A stretch of DNA of 64,000 bases from Flavobacteriales bacterium (GTDB lineage: Bacteria; Bacteroidota; Bacteroidia; NS11-12g; UBA9320). Position 1 is the stretch's first letter, and every line of letters starts with the position of its first letter. Of this stretch, positions 18,901-26,964 are shown in pieces. The translations under genes were made by a program, and so were the position numbers. The notes under the pieces were generated by a model. It was not told where the DNA came from. It saw only the letters and a program-made list of their open reading frames with translations, and did no database searches. The stretch spans positions 124,001 through 188,000 of the forward strand of contig JACJZV010000001.1 of assembly GCA_020635395.1 (NCBI GenBank), given 5' to 3'.

Positions 18901-20240
18901 AAGCAGGTGGCTACAAAGCCAGCTTGACAGCATCATTGAACGGCTGTGCAGCGACATTGGTAAAAAATGCAAACCAATTTGCTACACCGGATGCAAACTT
19001 TAGCGTAAAAGGCAACTGTAACTTAGAAGATGTAGAATTTACCAATGCATCAACTATTTCGTTAGGAAAAACAGGATACAAATGGGATTTCAACGACGGA
19101 ACAGTATCAAACTTGTCAAACCCAATGCATGCTTTTGCAGCAGCAGGCTCACACAGTGTAAAATTGGTAGCAATCTCAGAATTTGGATGTAAAGATGAGA
19201 TAACCAAAAGCTTTACATTGAATGAGTCACCAAAAGCAGACTTTAGCTTCAGTGACCCATGTAGCGAGACAGCAGTTAACTTTACAAGAGGTGGCACATT
19301 GCCAGCCGGAGCAACATCAATCTTTGAGTGGGATTTTGACGGAGAGAAAATTTCGACAAAAGAAAACGACAGCTACAAATTCTCGACAGTTGGAGTGAAA
19401 ACAGTAAGTTTGAAAGTATCATCAAACAATGGCTGTTCAGATATGATCAGCAAAGACATCGTAGTAAAATTGCAGGCAAAAGCAGACTTTGTAGCCAACA
19501 ACGTATGTGAAGGCGAAGAGGTAGTATTTACCAACAAGTCAGAAGTAGCAGCAGGCAACTTGAACTATGAGTGGAGATTTGGAGATTCAAAAACATCAAA
19601 CTTAACATCCCCACGACATGCTTATACCTTGAGTACAGTAGGCGAGACAGAGTCATTCCAAGTGACGTTGTTGGCCATAGTACCGGGCGGATGTTCAGAC
19701 TCAATAGCACGAACAGTAACAGTGAATGCAGCAGCAGACGCAAGTTTTGATGCTAAGATAGATTGGAGGGTATTGAAGATAACCAACCAAAAAACAACAG
19801 ATCCTGTAAACCACGTTTACAACTGGAGATTTGGAGATGGTGGTCGATCAAACCAAGTAACTCCATCATACAAATACATCACAGATGAAGGCGAGTACAC
19901 TGTATGTTTGGCCATCATCAACCCAGCAGGCTGTATCAGCGAGCATTGTGAGGATGTGTACCAAGATCCTACAACAGGCATCAACGATGTAATAGCTAAC
20001 AATCTATTCAGCGTATATCCAAATCCGAACACCGGATTGTTTACCGTAAAAGTTGACGAGCCAAAAGGTATGGTGAACATCACCATCATGGATGCAACAG
20101 GCAAAACAGTATGCACCATTGCAGGTGATGCAAGCGGCGAGTACAGTATTGACTTGAGCGAAGTAGCAGGCGGAGTTTACATGGTTCAAGTAACCAATGG
20201 TGGCAACACTGCAATGCAACGGGTAACTGTTGCTAAATAA
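15954..20240 (+). CDS. Giant T9SS-secreted protein: tyrosine-rich beta-helix, PKD domains, type A sorting tail
   Basis: A 1,428-aa exported protein. Order: signal peptide (1-34, ending SSAMAQ); N-terminal region; right-handed parallel beta-helix (about 230-540) with rungs of 27-31 residues following a V-x-x-x-N-x-I-x-x-N pattern and ending in runs such as YYIYGLGAYYG; a CARDB-like beta domain (about 600-705); six PKD-like repeats (about 845-1335) with WNFGDG, WDFNDG and WRFGDG motifs; and a C-terminal type A T9SS sorting domain starting at NNLFSVYPNPNTGLF. It is probably displayed on or released from the cell surface; a structural or adhesive role is inference. Followed by its own terminator and a tandem paralog. 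Confidence 0.88.
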   Translation: MKKHYNFTKWLSTRFTGLLMSAGLLMAGSSAMAQLSGTYTINSAAATTGTNFASFTAFASAINTSGVSGPVTVNVVSGSGPYYHTATTTFNQISGASATNTITINGNGEKVSSNAGAAVFTLYGTDYMTFKNLKVEASANAASVKCFHIYNAANYNTIDGCELIISAYTGTANSTGYIVMSASTTGNSAGLHGSHNTFKNNKMWNGGATGAVGPYYGVCEYGSSSYYTTTGNNQVLNNEVRDVYYYYNYFYYTNGTRIDGNKFHTSRSDASYTYVTYLYYTQTTTHQISFSSNEVYNLKPTSYLYMYGYYNTGTASMPVLYNDNKIHDNTVGSYLYNYLGYYGQNVRFERNKIYNNTVTNYLYNLYCCYYSTNAIVRDNELNNNYAGYYIYGLGAYYGTNALVERNAVHDNSAGYGVYGYYIYYMQGDFINNLYYNNKGDYYNYAMLAGYTQTSLHVAHNTFVLNNDVTYYSYGIYMYMYYSFTDVVCKNNILAMTAEAGSGYYNYVVYMPYNYQDMEIENNDFYVNNSSTNYYYTNGTNTTAAAFAASIGNTTNLNIDPQFTNLATGDLTPKNPAIANYGQPGYATLDYKKATRTACGPDIGAFEFYIDHNASNLVFTGTNECGGYQEPIGFRFNNGSTVALKNAKVYYTINGGTPVVETIANINANSYVDYVFKTIPEFHEPGINTIVVGLFCDDNSSNNTVTTTIKITPAPHSFELSEGTAFAGYYQAGGSGGTKKNPDVTAANVQVNYNVENPTKYANSAYGSGWSMSINAKTSGGTAVTSGVTLVSPTSSTKGKIQFKPAKSLVDSTVFLGITVKDNNTGCDSTFGRWVYVAATPELSWNAPNACDGDVIAFSNTTTQAVGIAEYSWNFDDPSTGADNVSTISDPVHKFSTYGSYDVTVTAWNHDYPKFQYTLTKTVNVSPVPTVDFTVKNACEGTDITFTNGSKLPTGVTGSIDYTWNFGDGSAKVKTLNTTHKYAKAGGYKASLTASLNGCAATLVKNANQFATPDANFSVKGNCNLEDVEFTNASTISLGKTGYKWDFNDGTVSNLSNPMHAFAAAGSHSVKLVAISEFGCKDEITKSFTLNESPKADFSFSDPCSETAVNFTRGGTLPAGATSIFEWDFDGEKISTKENDSYKFSTVGVKTVSLKVSSNNGCSDMISKDIVVKLQAKADFVANNVCEGEEVVFTNKSEVAAGNLNYEWRFGDSKTSNLTSPRHAYTLSTVGETESFQVTLLAIVPGGCSDSIARTVTVNAAADASFDAKIDWRVLKITNQKTTDPVNHVYNWRFGDGGRSNQVTPSYKYITDEGEYTVCLAIINPAGCISEHCEDVYQDPTTGINDVIANNLFSVYPNPNTGLFTVKVDEPKGMVNITIMDATGKTVCTIAGDASGEYSIDLSEVAGGVYMVQVTNGGNTAMQRVTVAK
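18531..20240 (+). repeat. Near-identical block shared by the tandem giant genes, copy 1
   Basis: From ACAACCACCCAAGCAG to the stop, this segment matches 23075-24790 with only scattered substitutions and one 6-base length difference just before the sorting tail. It covers the PKD-like repeats and sorting domain. The beta-helix parts upstream are far more diverged. Confidence 0.85.
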
Positions 20241-20273
20241 GCAAGAGAATAATTATTTCAATAATTGATTCAG

Positions 20274-20301
20274 AGCCCCCGCTTAGCGGGGGCTTTTTTT
20301 T
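20274..20301 (+). terminator. Terminator between the two giant T9SS genes
   Basis: A 9-bp GC-rich stem AGCCCCCGC/GCGGGGGCT with a TTA loop and eight following T residues. It makes the second giant gene an independent transcription unit. Confidence 0.93.
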
Positions 20302-20445
20302 GACCATTTTAAACTAAAATTCGCATTTTATGAACTCCCTTATGCTTGGTAGTTTTAAAGCCCTAAATTGTTACTAAAAAACCTACAAAATGTCATTTTT
20401 TTGATTTTAATCATTTGACATTAATTATAAATGGAGAAACGCATT

Positions 20446-20453
20446 TATATTCG
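20446..20453 (+). promoter_or_regulatory. Weak -7 box for the second giant T9SS gene
   Basis: TATATTCG matches TAnnTTTG with one mismatch and ends five bases before the hairpin at 20458. No -33 TTTG lies at 18-20 bases; the nearest is 28 bases upstream. Confidence 0.35.
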
Positions 20454-20457
20454 ACCC

Positions 20458-20480
20458 ATCGATATGTCTTAGGTATCGAT
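20458..20480 (+). promoter_or_regulatory. 5'-terminal mRNA hairpin, copy 2
   Basis: ATCGATA and TATCGAT form a perfect 7-bp stem with a 9-base loop (TGTCTTAGG), followed by AAGTAGGTAA and an AT-rich leader. Position and stem length match the hairpin before the first paralog, while stem and loop bases differ, as expected if pairing rather than sequence is kept. Confidence 0.55.
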
Positions 20481-20506
20481 AAGTAGGTAATTTTTAAATT
20501 TTATTA

Positions 20507-23500
20507 ATGAAAAAGCATTACAATTTCACAAAATGGCTTTCGCCCCGTTTTACGGGACTTCTTGTGTCGGCTGGTTTGCTAATAGCAGGCGGTTCGGCAA
20601 TGGCTCAGTTGAGTGGTTCATCGTACACCATCAACTCGGGTGCAGCAGCAAGCAGCACCAACTTTACGTCTTTTAGCAGTTTTGCAGATTCTCTAAATAC
20701 TCTAGGAGTAAGCGGAGCTGTAACTGTAAATGTAGTATCAGGTTCAGGACCTTACAGTGAGAAAGTAAGTTTCAATCAAATCTCAGGAGCAAGTGCCACC
20801 AACACCATTACTATCAATGGTAATGGAGAAAAGATTGTAAACACTGCCTCATCAGCCACCATTACTTTGAAAGGTACCGATTACATGACCGTAAAAGGTT
20901 TAAAAGTAGAAGCAGCCGGAACGGGAACAGGTGTAAGATGTTTTCACATCTACAGTGGAGCAAACTACAACACGGTGGATGGTTGTGAGTTGATTGTTTC
21001 TGCATACACAGGAACATCAAACTCTACAGGCTACATTGTGATGTCAGCATCAACAACCGGTAACTCAGCGGCAGCACACGGCTCGCACAACACGTACAAA
21101 AACAACAAAATGTGGAACGGTGGGGCATCAAGCTCAGTAGGCCCTTACTACGGTGTTTGTGAGTATGGCTCATCAGCTTACACAAGTACTACCGGAAACA
21201 ACCAAGTGTTGAACAACGACATGCAAAACGTTTATTACTATTGGAACTATTTTTATTATACAAATGGAACTCGGATTGATGGTAATAAATTCCACAATGG
21301 AAGAAGTGGGGCAACCTATGCCTATGTAGTTTATCTTTACCGGACAGAAACAACGACACATCAAATTAGCTTTAGCGGAAATGAAGTGTATAATTTAAGT
21401 CCGTCGAGCTACTTGTATATGTATGGGTATTACAACTCAGGTACCTCTTCAATGCCCGTAATGTATAATGACAACAAAATCCACGACAATACGGTAGGTT
21501 CTTATTTGTACAATTACTTAGGATACTATGGTACTGAAATTCGATTTGAACGAAATAAAATCTATAATAACTCAGTAGGTAGCTATTTGTATAATATCTA
21601 TTGCTGCTACCGCTCAAGCAACCCGATTGTTAGAGATAACGAACTGTACAATAATAGTGCAGGATATTATGTATATGGTTTGGGGGCATATTACGGATCC
21701 AATGCATTGGTAGAGCGTAACTCTGTTCACGACAACACCGCTGGTTATGGTGTTTACAGCTACTACATCTACTATATGGATGGCGACTTCATTAATAACC
21801 TTTCTTATAATAACAAAGGAGATTATTACAACTATGGTATCTACGGAGGTTACACTCAAACAAGTTTGAATGTTTGCCATAATACCATTGTTATTGACGA
21901 CAACGTGGATTATTATAACTACTGTTTGTATTTGTATATGTACTACACGTTTACTGATATGAATGTGAAAAACAACATTATTTATGTAACTGCTAATGCG
22001 GGTTATTATAACTATGTTGTGTACACTCCATACAACTACCAAGATATGGGTATTGAGAATAATGACATTTACGTAAACAATTCATCTACTAACTATTACT
22101 ACACAAATACGACGAACACAACGTTATCAGCGTTTGCATCAAGTATTGGTAATAGCACCAACTTAAACATCGACCCACAATTTACGAACTTGGCAGCAGG
22201 AAACTTAACACCGAAAAACCCTGCCATTGCCAACTACGGACAACCCGGGTATGCAACATTGGACTACAACAAAGCAACAAGAACAGCTTGTGGTCCGGAT
22301 ATAGGTGCTTTTGAATTCTTTATTGACCACAACGCGTCAAATTTGGTATTTACTGGTACTAACGAGTGTGGTGGCTACCAAGAGCCAATTGGTTTTAGAT
22401 ACAACAACGGTTCATCTGTTGATTTGATTGATGCTAAAGCGTATTACACCATCAACGGTGGAACACCTGTGGTAGAAACGATTGCTAAAATCAGTGCAAA
22501 CTCGTATGTGGATTATGTATTTACCACAATACCTGAGTTTCACGAGCCAGGCACCAACACAATTGTGGTTGGATTGTTGTGCGATGACAATTCAGCAAAC
22601 AATACATTGACAACTACCATCAATATTACCCCTGCTCCACATAGCTTTGAGTTGTCAGAAGGCAGTTCATTTGCAGGATACTATAAAGCAGGTGGTTCAG
22701 GCGGATTGATGAACAATCCTGACGTAACAGCGGCAAATGTTCAGGTGGATTACAACGTAGAAAACCCGACCAAATATGCAGATAGTGCGTATGGCACCGA
22801 TTGGGGAATGACAGTAAATTCATGGACAAGTGGTGGAATGGCGGTAACAAGTGGATTGACTTTAGTTGCTCCAAGTGGAAGCAGCAAAGGTATGATTCAA
22901 TTTACTCCAAGTCCGTCGTTGGTGGACTCAACCATTTTTGTGGGTCTTACCGTAACGGATAACAACACAGGATGTGATTCAACATTCGGAAGATGGGTAT
23001 ATGTGGCAGCTACACCAAATATTTCATGGAGTGCTTCTGATGCTTGTGATGGTGACGTTGTGGCAATAACTAATACAACCACCCAAGCAGTAGGAATAGC
23101 CGAATACTCATGGAATTTTGACGATCCATCAACGGGAGCGGACAATGTATCTACTATCAGTGACCCAGTTCACAAATTTTCGACCTATGGTTCGTATGAC
23201 GTAACAGTAACTGCATGGAATCATGATTATCCAAAATTCCAATACACATTGACAAAAACAGTAAACGTATCACCTGTACCAACGGTTGACTTTACAGTAA
23301 AAAATGCATGTGAGGGAACAGACATTACCTTTACGAATGGTTCAAAATTGCCAACAGGGGTAACCGGATCAATTGATTACACATGGAACTTCGGAGACGG
23401 CAGTGCAAAAGTAAAAACATTGAACACCACACATAAATATGCAAAAGCAGGTGGCTACAAAGCCAGCTTGACAGCATCATTGAACGGCTGTGCAGCGACA

Positions 23501-24790
23501 TTGGTAAAAAATGCGAACCAATTTGCTACACCGGATGCAAACTTTAGCGTAAAAGGCAACTGTAACTTAGAAGATGTAGAGTTTACCAATGCATCAACTA
23601 TTTCGTTAGGAAAAACAGGATACAAATGGGATTTCAACGACGGAACAGTATCAAACTTGTCAAACCCAATGCATGCTTTTGCAGCAGCAGGCTCACACAG
23701 TGTAAAATTGGTAGCAATCTCAGAATTTGGATGTAAAGATGAGATAACCAAAAGCTTTACATTGAATGAGTCACCAAAAGCAGACTTTAGCTTCAGTGAC
23801 CCATGTAGCGAGACAGCAGTTAACTTTACAAGAGGTGGCACATTGCCAGCCGGAGCAACATCAATCTTTGAGTGGGATTTTGACGGAGAGAAAATTTCGA
23901 CAAAAGAAAACGACAGCTACAAATTCTCGACAGTTGGAGTGAAAACAGTAAGTTTGAAAGTATCATCAAACAATGGCTGTTCAGATATGATCAGCAAAGA
24001 CATCGTAGTAAAATTGCAAGCAAAAGCAGACTTTATAGCCAACAACGTATGTGAAGGCGAAGAGGTAGTATTTACCAACAAGTCAGAAGTAGCAGCAGGC
24101 AACTTGAACTATCAATGGAGATTTGGAGATTCAGATACATCAAACTTGACATCCCCACGACATGCTTATACCTTGAGTACAGTAGGCGAGACAGAGTCAT
24201 TCCAAGTGACGTTGTTGGCCATAGTACCGGGCGGATGTTCAGACTCAATAGCACGAACAGTAACAGTGAATGCAGCAGCAGACGCAAGTTTTGATGCAAC
24301 AATTGATTGGAGAGTATTGAAGATAACCAACCAAAAAACAACAGATCCTGTAAACCACGATTACAACTGGAGATTTGGAGATGGTGGTCGTTCAAACCAA
24401 GTAACTCCATCATACAAATACATCAGCGATGAAGGCATGTACACTGTATGTTTGGCCATCATCAACCCAGCAGGCTGTATCAGCGAGCATTGTGAGGAGG
24501 TAGATCAGCCAGATATTAAAAATGCAGGCATCAACGATGTAATAGCTAACAACCTATTCAGCGTGTACCCAAATCCGAACACCGGATTGTTTACCGTAAA
24601 AGTTGACGAGCCAAAAGGTATGGTGAACATCACCATCATGGATGCAACAGGCAAAACAGTACGCACCATTGCAGGTGATGCAAGCGGCGAGTACAGTATT
24701 GACTTGAGCGAAGTAGCAGGCGGAGTTTACATGGTTCAAGTAACCAATGGTGGCAACACTGCAATGCAACGAGTAACTGTTGCTAAATAA
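20507..24790 (+). CDS. Giant T9SS-secreted protein, tandem paralog
   Basis: A 1,427-aa paralog of the preceding protein with the same order: signal peptide (ending GGSAMAQ), tyrosine-rich beta-helix, CARDB-like domain, six PKD-like repeats and type A sorting tail. The signal peptide and the PKD/tail half are almost identical at DNA level, while the beta-helix has many substitutions, mostly conserving the tyrosine ladder. Just before the tail it has two extra residues (QPDIKNAGIND against QDPTTGIND). Its own promoter region, 5' hairpin and terminator allow separate expression. I infer duplication followed by divergence of the exposed helix and homogenisation of the secretion half. Confidence 0.88.
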   Translation: MKKHYNFTKWLSPRFTGLLVSAGLLIAGGSAMAQLSGSSYTINSGAAASSTNFTSFSSFADSLNTLGVSGAVTVNVVSGSGPYSEKVSFNQISGASATNTITINGNGEKIVNTASSATITLKGTDYMTVKGLKVEAAGTGTGVRCFHIYSGANYNTVDGCELIVSAYTGTSNSTGYIVMSASTTGNSAAAHGSHNTYKNNKMWNGGASSSVGPYYGVCEYGSSAYTSTTGNNQVLNNDMQNVYYYWNYFYYTNGTRIDGNKFHNGRSGATYAYVVYLYRTETTTHQISFSGNEVYNLSPSSYLYMYGYYNSGTSSMPVMYNDNKIHDNTVGSYLYNYLGYYGTEIRFERNKIYNNSVGSYLYNIYCCYRSSNPIVRDNELYNNSAGYYVYGLGAYYGSNALVERNSVHDNTAGYGVYSYYIYYMDGDFINNLSYNNKGDYYNYGIYGGYTQTSLNVCHNTIVIDDNVDYYNYCLYLYMYYTFTDMNVKNNIIYVTANAGYYNYVVYTPYNYQDMGIENNDIYVNNSSTNYYYTNTTNTTLSAFASSIGNSTNLNIDPQFTNLAAGNLTPKNPAIANYGQPGYATLDYNKATRTACGPDIGAFEFFIDHNASNLVFTGTNECGGYQEPIGFRYNNGSSVDLIDAKAYYTINGGTPVVETIAKISANSYVDYVFTTIPEFHEPGTNTIVVGLLCDDNSANNTLTTTINITPAPHSFELSEGSSFAGYYKAGGSGGLMNNPDVTAANVQVDYNVENPTKYADSAYGTDWGMTVNSWTSGGMAVTSGLTLVAPSGSSKGMIQFTPSPSLVDSTIFVGLTVTDNNTGCDSTFGRWVYVAATPNISWSASDACDGDVVAITNTTTQAVGIAEYSWNFDDPSTGADNVSTISDPVHKFSTYGSYDVTVTAWNHDYPKFQYTLTKTVNVSPVPTVDFTVKNACEGTDITFTNGSKLPTGVTGSIDYTWNFGDGSAKVKTLNTTHKYAKAGGYKASLTASLNGCAATLVKNANQFATPDANFSVKGNCNLEDVEFTNASTISLGKTGYKWDFNDGTVSNLSNPMHAFAAAGSHSVKLVAISEFGCKDEITKSFTLNESPKADFSFSDPCSETAVNFTRGGTLPAGATSIFEWDFDGEKISTKENDSYKFSTVGVKTVSLKVSSNNGCSDMISKDIVVKLQAKADFIANNVCEGEEVVFTNKSEVAAGNLNYQWRFGDSDTSNLTSPRHAYTLSTVGETESFQVTLLAIVPGGCSDSIARTVTVNAAADASFDATIDWRVLKITNQKTTDPVNHDYNWRFGDGGRSNQVTPSYKYISDEGMYTVCLAIINPAGCISEHCEEVDQPDIKNAGINDVIANNLFSVYPNPNTGLFTVKVDEPKGMVNITIMDATGKTVRTIAGDASGEYSIDLSEVAGGVYMVQVTNGGNTAMQRVTVAK
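23075..24790 (+). repeat. Near-identical block shared by the tandem giant genes, copy 2
   Basis: The partner of 18531-20240. Differences cluster in the last PKD repeats (for example NYEWRFGDSKTS against NYQWRFGDSDTS) and at the junction to the sorting domain. Long runs of several hundred bases have only one or two silent changes. Confidence 0.85.
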
Positions 24791-24841
24791 GCACTTAAGT
24801 AAGAATGCTTTTTTAAAGCATTTAAAATTAATACCACATAT

Positions 24842-24870
24842 AAGGCCAGCCGGGAGGCTGGCCTTTTTTT
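24842..24870 (+). terminator. Terminator after the second giant T9SS gene
   Basis: AAGGCCAGCC and GGCTGGCCTT pair around a GGGA loop, with seven T residues at the end. Its sequence is unrelated to the terminator of the first paralog. Confidence 0.92.
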
Positions 24871-24875
24871 ATTGC

Positions 24876-24883
24876 TAACTTTG
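24876..24883 (+). promoter_or_regulatory. -7 box TAACTTTG, leaderless start of the enoyl-CoA hydratase gene
   Basis: A perfect TAnnTTTG match right after the terminator. The ATG begins five bases after its final G, so transcription should start on or within a base of the ATG. Confidence 0.65.
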
Positions 24884-24887
24884 CCCA

Positions 24888-25667
24888 ATGCAATATGTAA
24901 TCTGGAAAATTAATTCAGACGGAGTTGGTACAATCACCCTAAACCGACCCGAAAAACGCAATGCGTTGAATGAACAATTGGTAATAGAACTTAAAGAGGT
25001 ACTGGATCTTGCCAGAACCGATAACAGCTGCAAGATTGTCGTCATAGAGTCAAGTGGAGAGGCCTTTTGTGCAGGAGCCGATTTGGAATACTTACAAAAA
25101 TTGCAAAAAAACAGTTTTGAAGAGAACGTACAAGACAGCACCAACCTGATGGAATTGTTTAAAACCATTTACACATTCCCCAAAATTATTATTTCCAAAG
25201 TTGATGGACCCGCCATAGCCGGAGGTTGTGGCTTAGCCACCGTAACCGATTTTTGCTTTGCATCAAACAAGGCAACGTTTGGTTATACCGAGGCAAGAAT
25301 TGGCTTTGTTCCGGCCATAGTTATGGTGTTTTTGTTGAGAAAAATTGGAGAGGGAAAAGCAAGAGAAATACTGCTGACAGGAGAAGTTTTTGGAGCAGAC
25401 CGAGCCAAACATTTGGGTCTTGTCAACGAAGTGATAGACGCAGCTGAGCTGAACGACTATGTAAATCATTTTGCAATAAACTTGGTTTCAAAAAACTCAG
25501 GCCGGAGTTTGGCTTTAATCAAAGAAATGATTGCAACCATTCCTGAAAAGAACTTAAATGAGGCATTGACGTATGCCGCTCAAAAAAATGCAGAAATGCG
25601 AGAGTCTGAGGATTGTAAAAAAGGAATTTCTGCATTTTTAAACAAAGAAAAAATAAGTTGGCGATGA
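24888..25667 (+). CDS. Enoyl-CoA hydratase/isomerase family protein (LiuC-like)
   Basis: A 259-aa crotonase-fold enzyme. The oxyanion-hole elements AFCAGADLEYL and GPAIAGGCGLAT are present. Of the two catalytic glutamates of classical enoyl-CoA hydratase, the one in the GGCELA position is glycine here, while the second is kept in YTEARIGFVPA. The same pattern, with ARIGF-P-A following, is found in the methylglutaconyl-CoA hydratases (LiuC) of leucine breakdown, so that role is plausible but not shown. The stop overlaps the tatD start (ATGA). Confidence 0.85.
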   Translation: MQYVIWKINSDGVGTITLNRPEKRNALNEQLVIELKEVLDLARTDNSCKIVVIESSGEAFCAGADLEYLQKLQKNSFEENVQDSTNLMELFKTIYTFPKIIISKVDGPAIAGGCGLATVTDFCFASNKATFGYTEARIGFVPAIVMVFLLRKIGEGKAREILLTGEVFGADRAKHLGLVNEVIDAAELNDYVNHFAINLVSKNSGRSLALIKEMIATIPEKNLNEALTYAAQKNAEMRESEDCKKGISAFLNKEKISWR

Positions 25668-26434
25668 AGTTGATAGACACACATTCGCATCTTTATCTAC
25701 CCGAATTCAACGAAGATTGGGATGAGGTTATGGCTCGCCTAATGCTTGCAAACGTTGAAAAGGTGCTGCTCCCAAATGTTGATGTGGAATCAATAGAATG
25801 GATGAAGACAACAGTTTCAAAGGCACCAAATGTGTTTAAACCCATGATGGGGTTGCATCCGTGTTCGGTAAAAAAGGAAACATTTACGAAAGATTTAGAA
25901 GCCATAAAAAATGAGCTTTTTTCGGGAAACTATATTGCCGTTGGCGAGATAGGAATGGATTTGTATTGGGACAAAACCACCAAAGATATTCAGGAAGAGG
26001 CACTTAAAATGCAATGTTTTTGGGCAAACGAGCTAAGAATTCCGGTGGCATTGCACACCCGAAACGCCACCAAGGAAGTAGTAGAAATTGTGAAGCAATT
26101 AAATCTTGAGGACTTAACCGGAGTATTTCATTGTTTTGGTGATGGAGTAGAAGAGGCCCACCAAATAATTGATTTAGGATTTAAACTGGGAATCGGAGGT
26201 GTGTTAACCTTCAAAAATAGTGGTTTGGATAAAGTTTTAGAAAAAATAGACTTAGAGCATTTGGTGTTAGAAACCGATTCGCCCTATTTGGCTCCCGCAC
26301 CACACCGAGGCAAACGCAATGAATCTTCCTATACTTTTTTGGTGGCTCAAAGGTTGGCAGATGTGAAGCAGGTTAACCTAAATGAAGTGGCAGAAATAAC
26401 TACAAAAAACGCACAAGAACTTTTTAAGATTTAA
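25664..26434 (+). CDS. TatD family metal-dependent hydrolase
   Basis: A 256-aa TIM-barrel hydrolase. Metal ligands are visible: DTHSHLYLPEF at the N-terminus, EIGMDLYWDK, HTRNA, HCFGD and the ETDSPYLAP motif near the C-terminus. TatD proteins are DNases/exonucleases in some bacteria, and YcfH-type members act in D-aminoacyl or nucleic acid turnover; the exact substrate here is unknown. The start is ATG 25664, overlapping the previous stop as ATGA. A TTG six bases earlier is less likely. Confidence 0.92.
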   Translation: MKLIDTHSHLYLPEFNEDWDEVMARLMLANVEKVLLPNVDVESIEWMKTTVSKAPNVFKPMMGLHPCSVKKETFTKDLEAIKNELFSGNYIAVGEIGMDLYWDKTTKDIQEEALKMQCFWANELRIPVALHTRNATKEVVEIVKQLNLEDLTGVFHCFGDGVEEAHQIIDLGFKLGIGGVLTFKNSGLDKVLEKIDLEHLVLETDSPYLAPAPHRGKRNESSYTFLVAQRLADVKQVNLNEVAEITTKNAQELFKI

Positions 26435-26442
26435 TACCTTTG
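26435..26442 (+). promoter_or_regulatory. -7 box TACCTTTG for tRNA-Ser
   Basis: A perfect TAnnTTTG match overlapping the end of tatD, whose stop codon ends at 26434, and ending eight bases before the mature 5' end of the tRNA. Confidence 0.6.
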
Positions 26443-26449
26443 CCGCATT

Positions 26450-26536
26450 GGAGAGATGCCGGAGTGGTTGAACGGGCTACCCTGGAAAGGTAGTATATTC
26501 GCAAGGGTATCGAGGGTTCGAATCCCTCTCTCTCCG
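26450..26536 (+). tRNA. tRNA-Ser (anticodon GGA)
   Basis: An 87-nt class II tRNA. The acceptor stem is GGAGAGA/TCTCTCC with discriminator G. The anticodon stem CTACC/GGTAG encloses the loop CTGGAAA with anticodon GGA at 26484-26486. A long variable arm and a T arm GAGGG-TTCGAAT-CCCTC follow. No CCA is encoded. It reads UCC and UCU serine codons. Confidence 0.96.
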
Positions 26537-26547
26537 CTCATTAAGCT

Positions 26548-26853
26548 ATGATTTTATACAACGTTACCTGTTTGGTAGAAGACGAAATTCACGATGAATG
26601 GCTCGAGTGGATGAAACAAGTACACCTGCCTGAAGTGATGGCCACCGGAAAATTTATTTCCAATAAAATGTACAGAATAGACCCACACGAGGGTGGCGAC
26701 AGCGGAACGAGCTACAGCGTGCAATACCACCTCGAAACCCGGGATCATTATGTGGATTATGCACAGAATTTTGCCCCTGCTCTAAAGGCTAAAACCCTTG
26801 CCAAATATGGAGATAGGGTTATGGCATTTAGGACTATTTTAGAAGAAATATAA
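26548..26853 (+). CDS. DUF4286 family protein
   Basis: A 101-aa cytoplasmic protein beginning MILYNVTCLVEDEIHDEWL, with the WMKQVHLPEVM element and a closing FRTILEEI. This is the Bacteroidota-typical DUF4286 family, a ferredoxin-like alpha/beta fold resembling dimeric alpha-beta barrels. No function is established. It starts 11 bases after the tRNA-Ser gene and could be transcribed with it. Confidence 0.82.
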   Translation: MILYNVTCLVEDEIHDEWLEWMKQVHLPEVMATGKFISNKMYRIDPHEGGDSGTSYSVQYHLETRDHYVDYAQNFAPALKAKTLAKYGDRVMAFRTILEEI

Positions 26854-26964
26854 AATTGGTAAAATGTTTAATGGCCATTATTTCACAATAATTGGCATAT
26901 CATTTGAGATAAAAACAACGTTCGTTTGAGCAAAAGATTAGTTTAACTTTTAACGGGTAAAAAG

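Noticed and set aside
20414..20430. TTGACA-like element before the second giant gene as a sigma-70 promoter
   Set aside because: The primary sigma factor of Bacteroidota uses TTTG/TAnnTTTG, and there is no properly spaced -10 box; chance match in AT-rich DNA.
21614..22042. A 142-codon open frame antisense to the second giant T9SS gene, rich in Val and Ile
   Set aside because: It is the complement of the Tyr/Asn-rich beta-helix codons; the low-complexity composition explains both the openness and the content.
15954..24790. Assembly artefact as explanation for the tandem giant genes
   Set aside because: The beta-helix halves, the terminators, the upstream regions and the hairpins differ clearly, so these are two real genes, although the near-identical part could hide small assembly errors.
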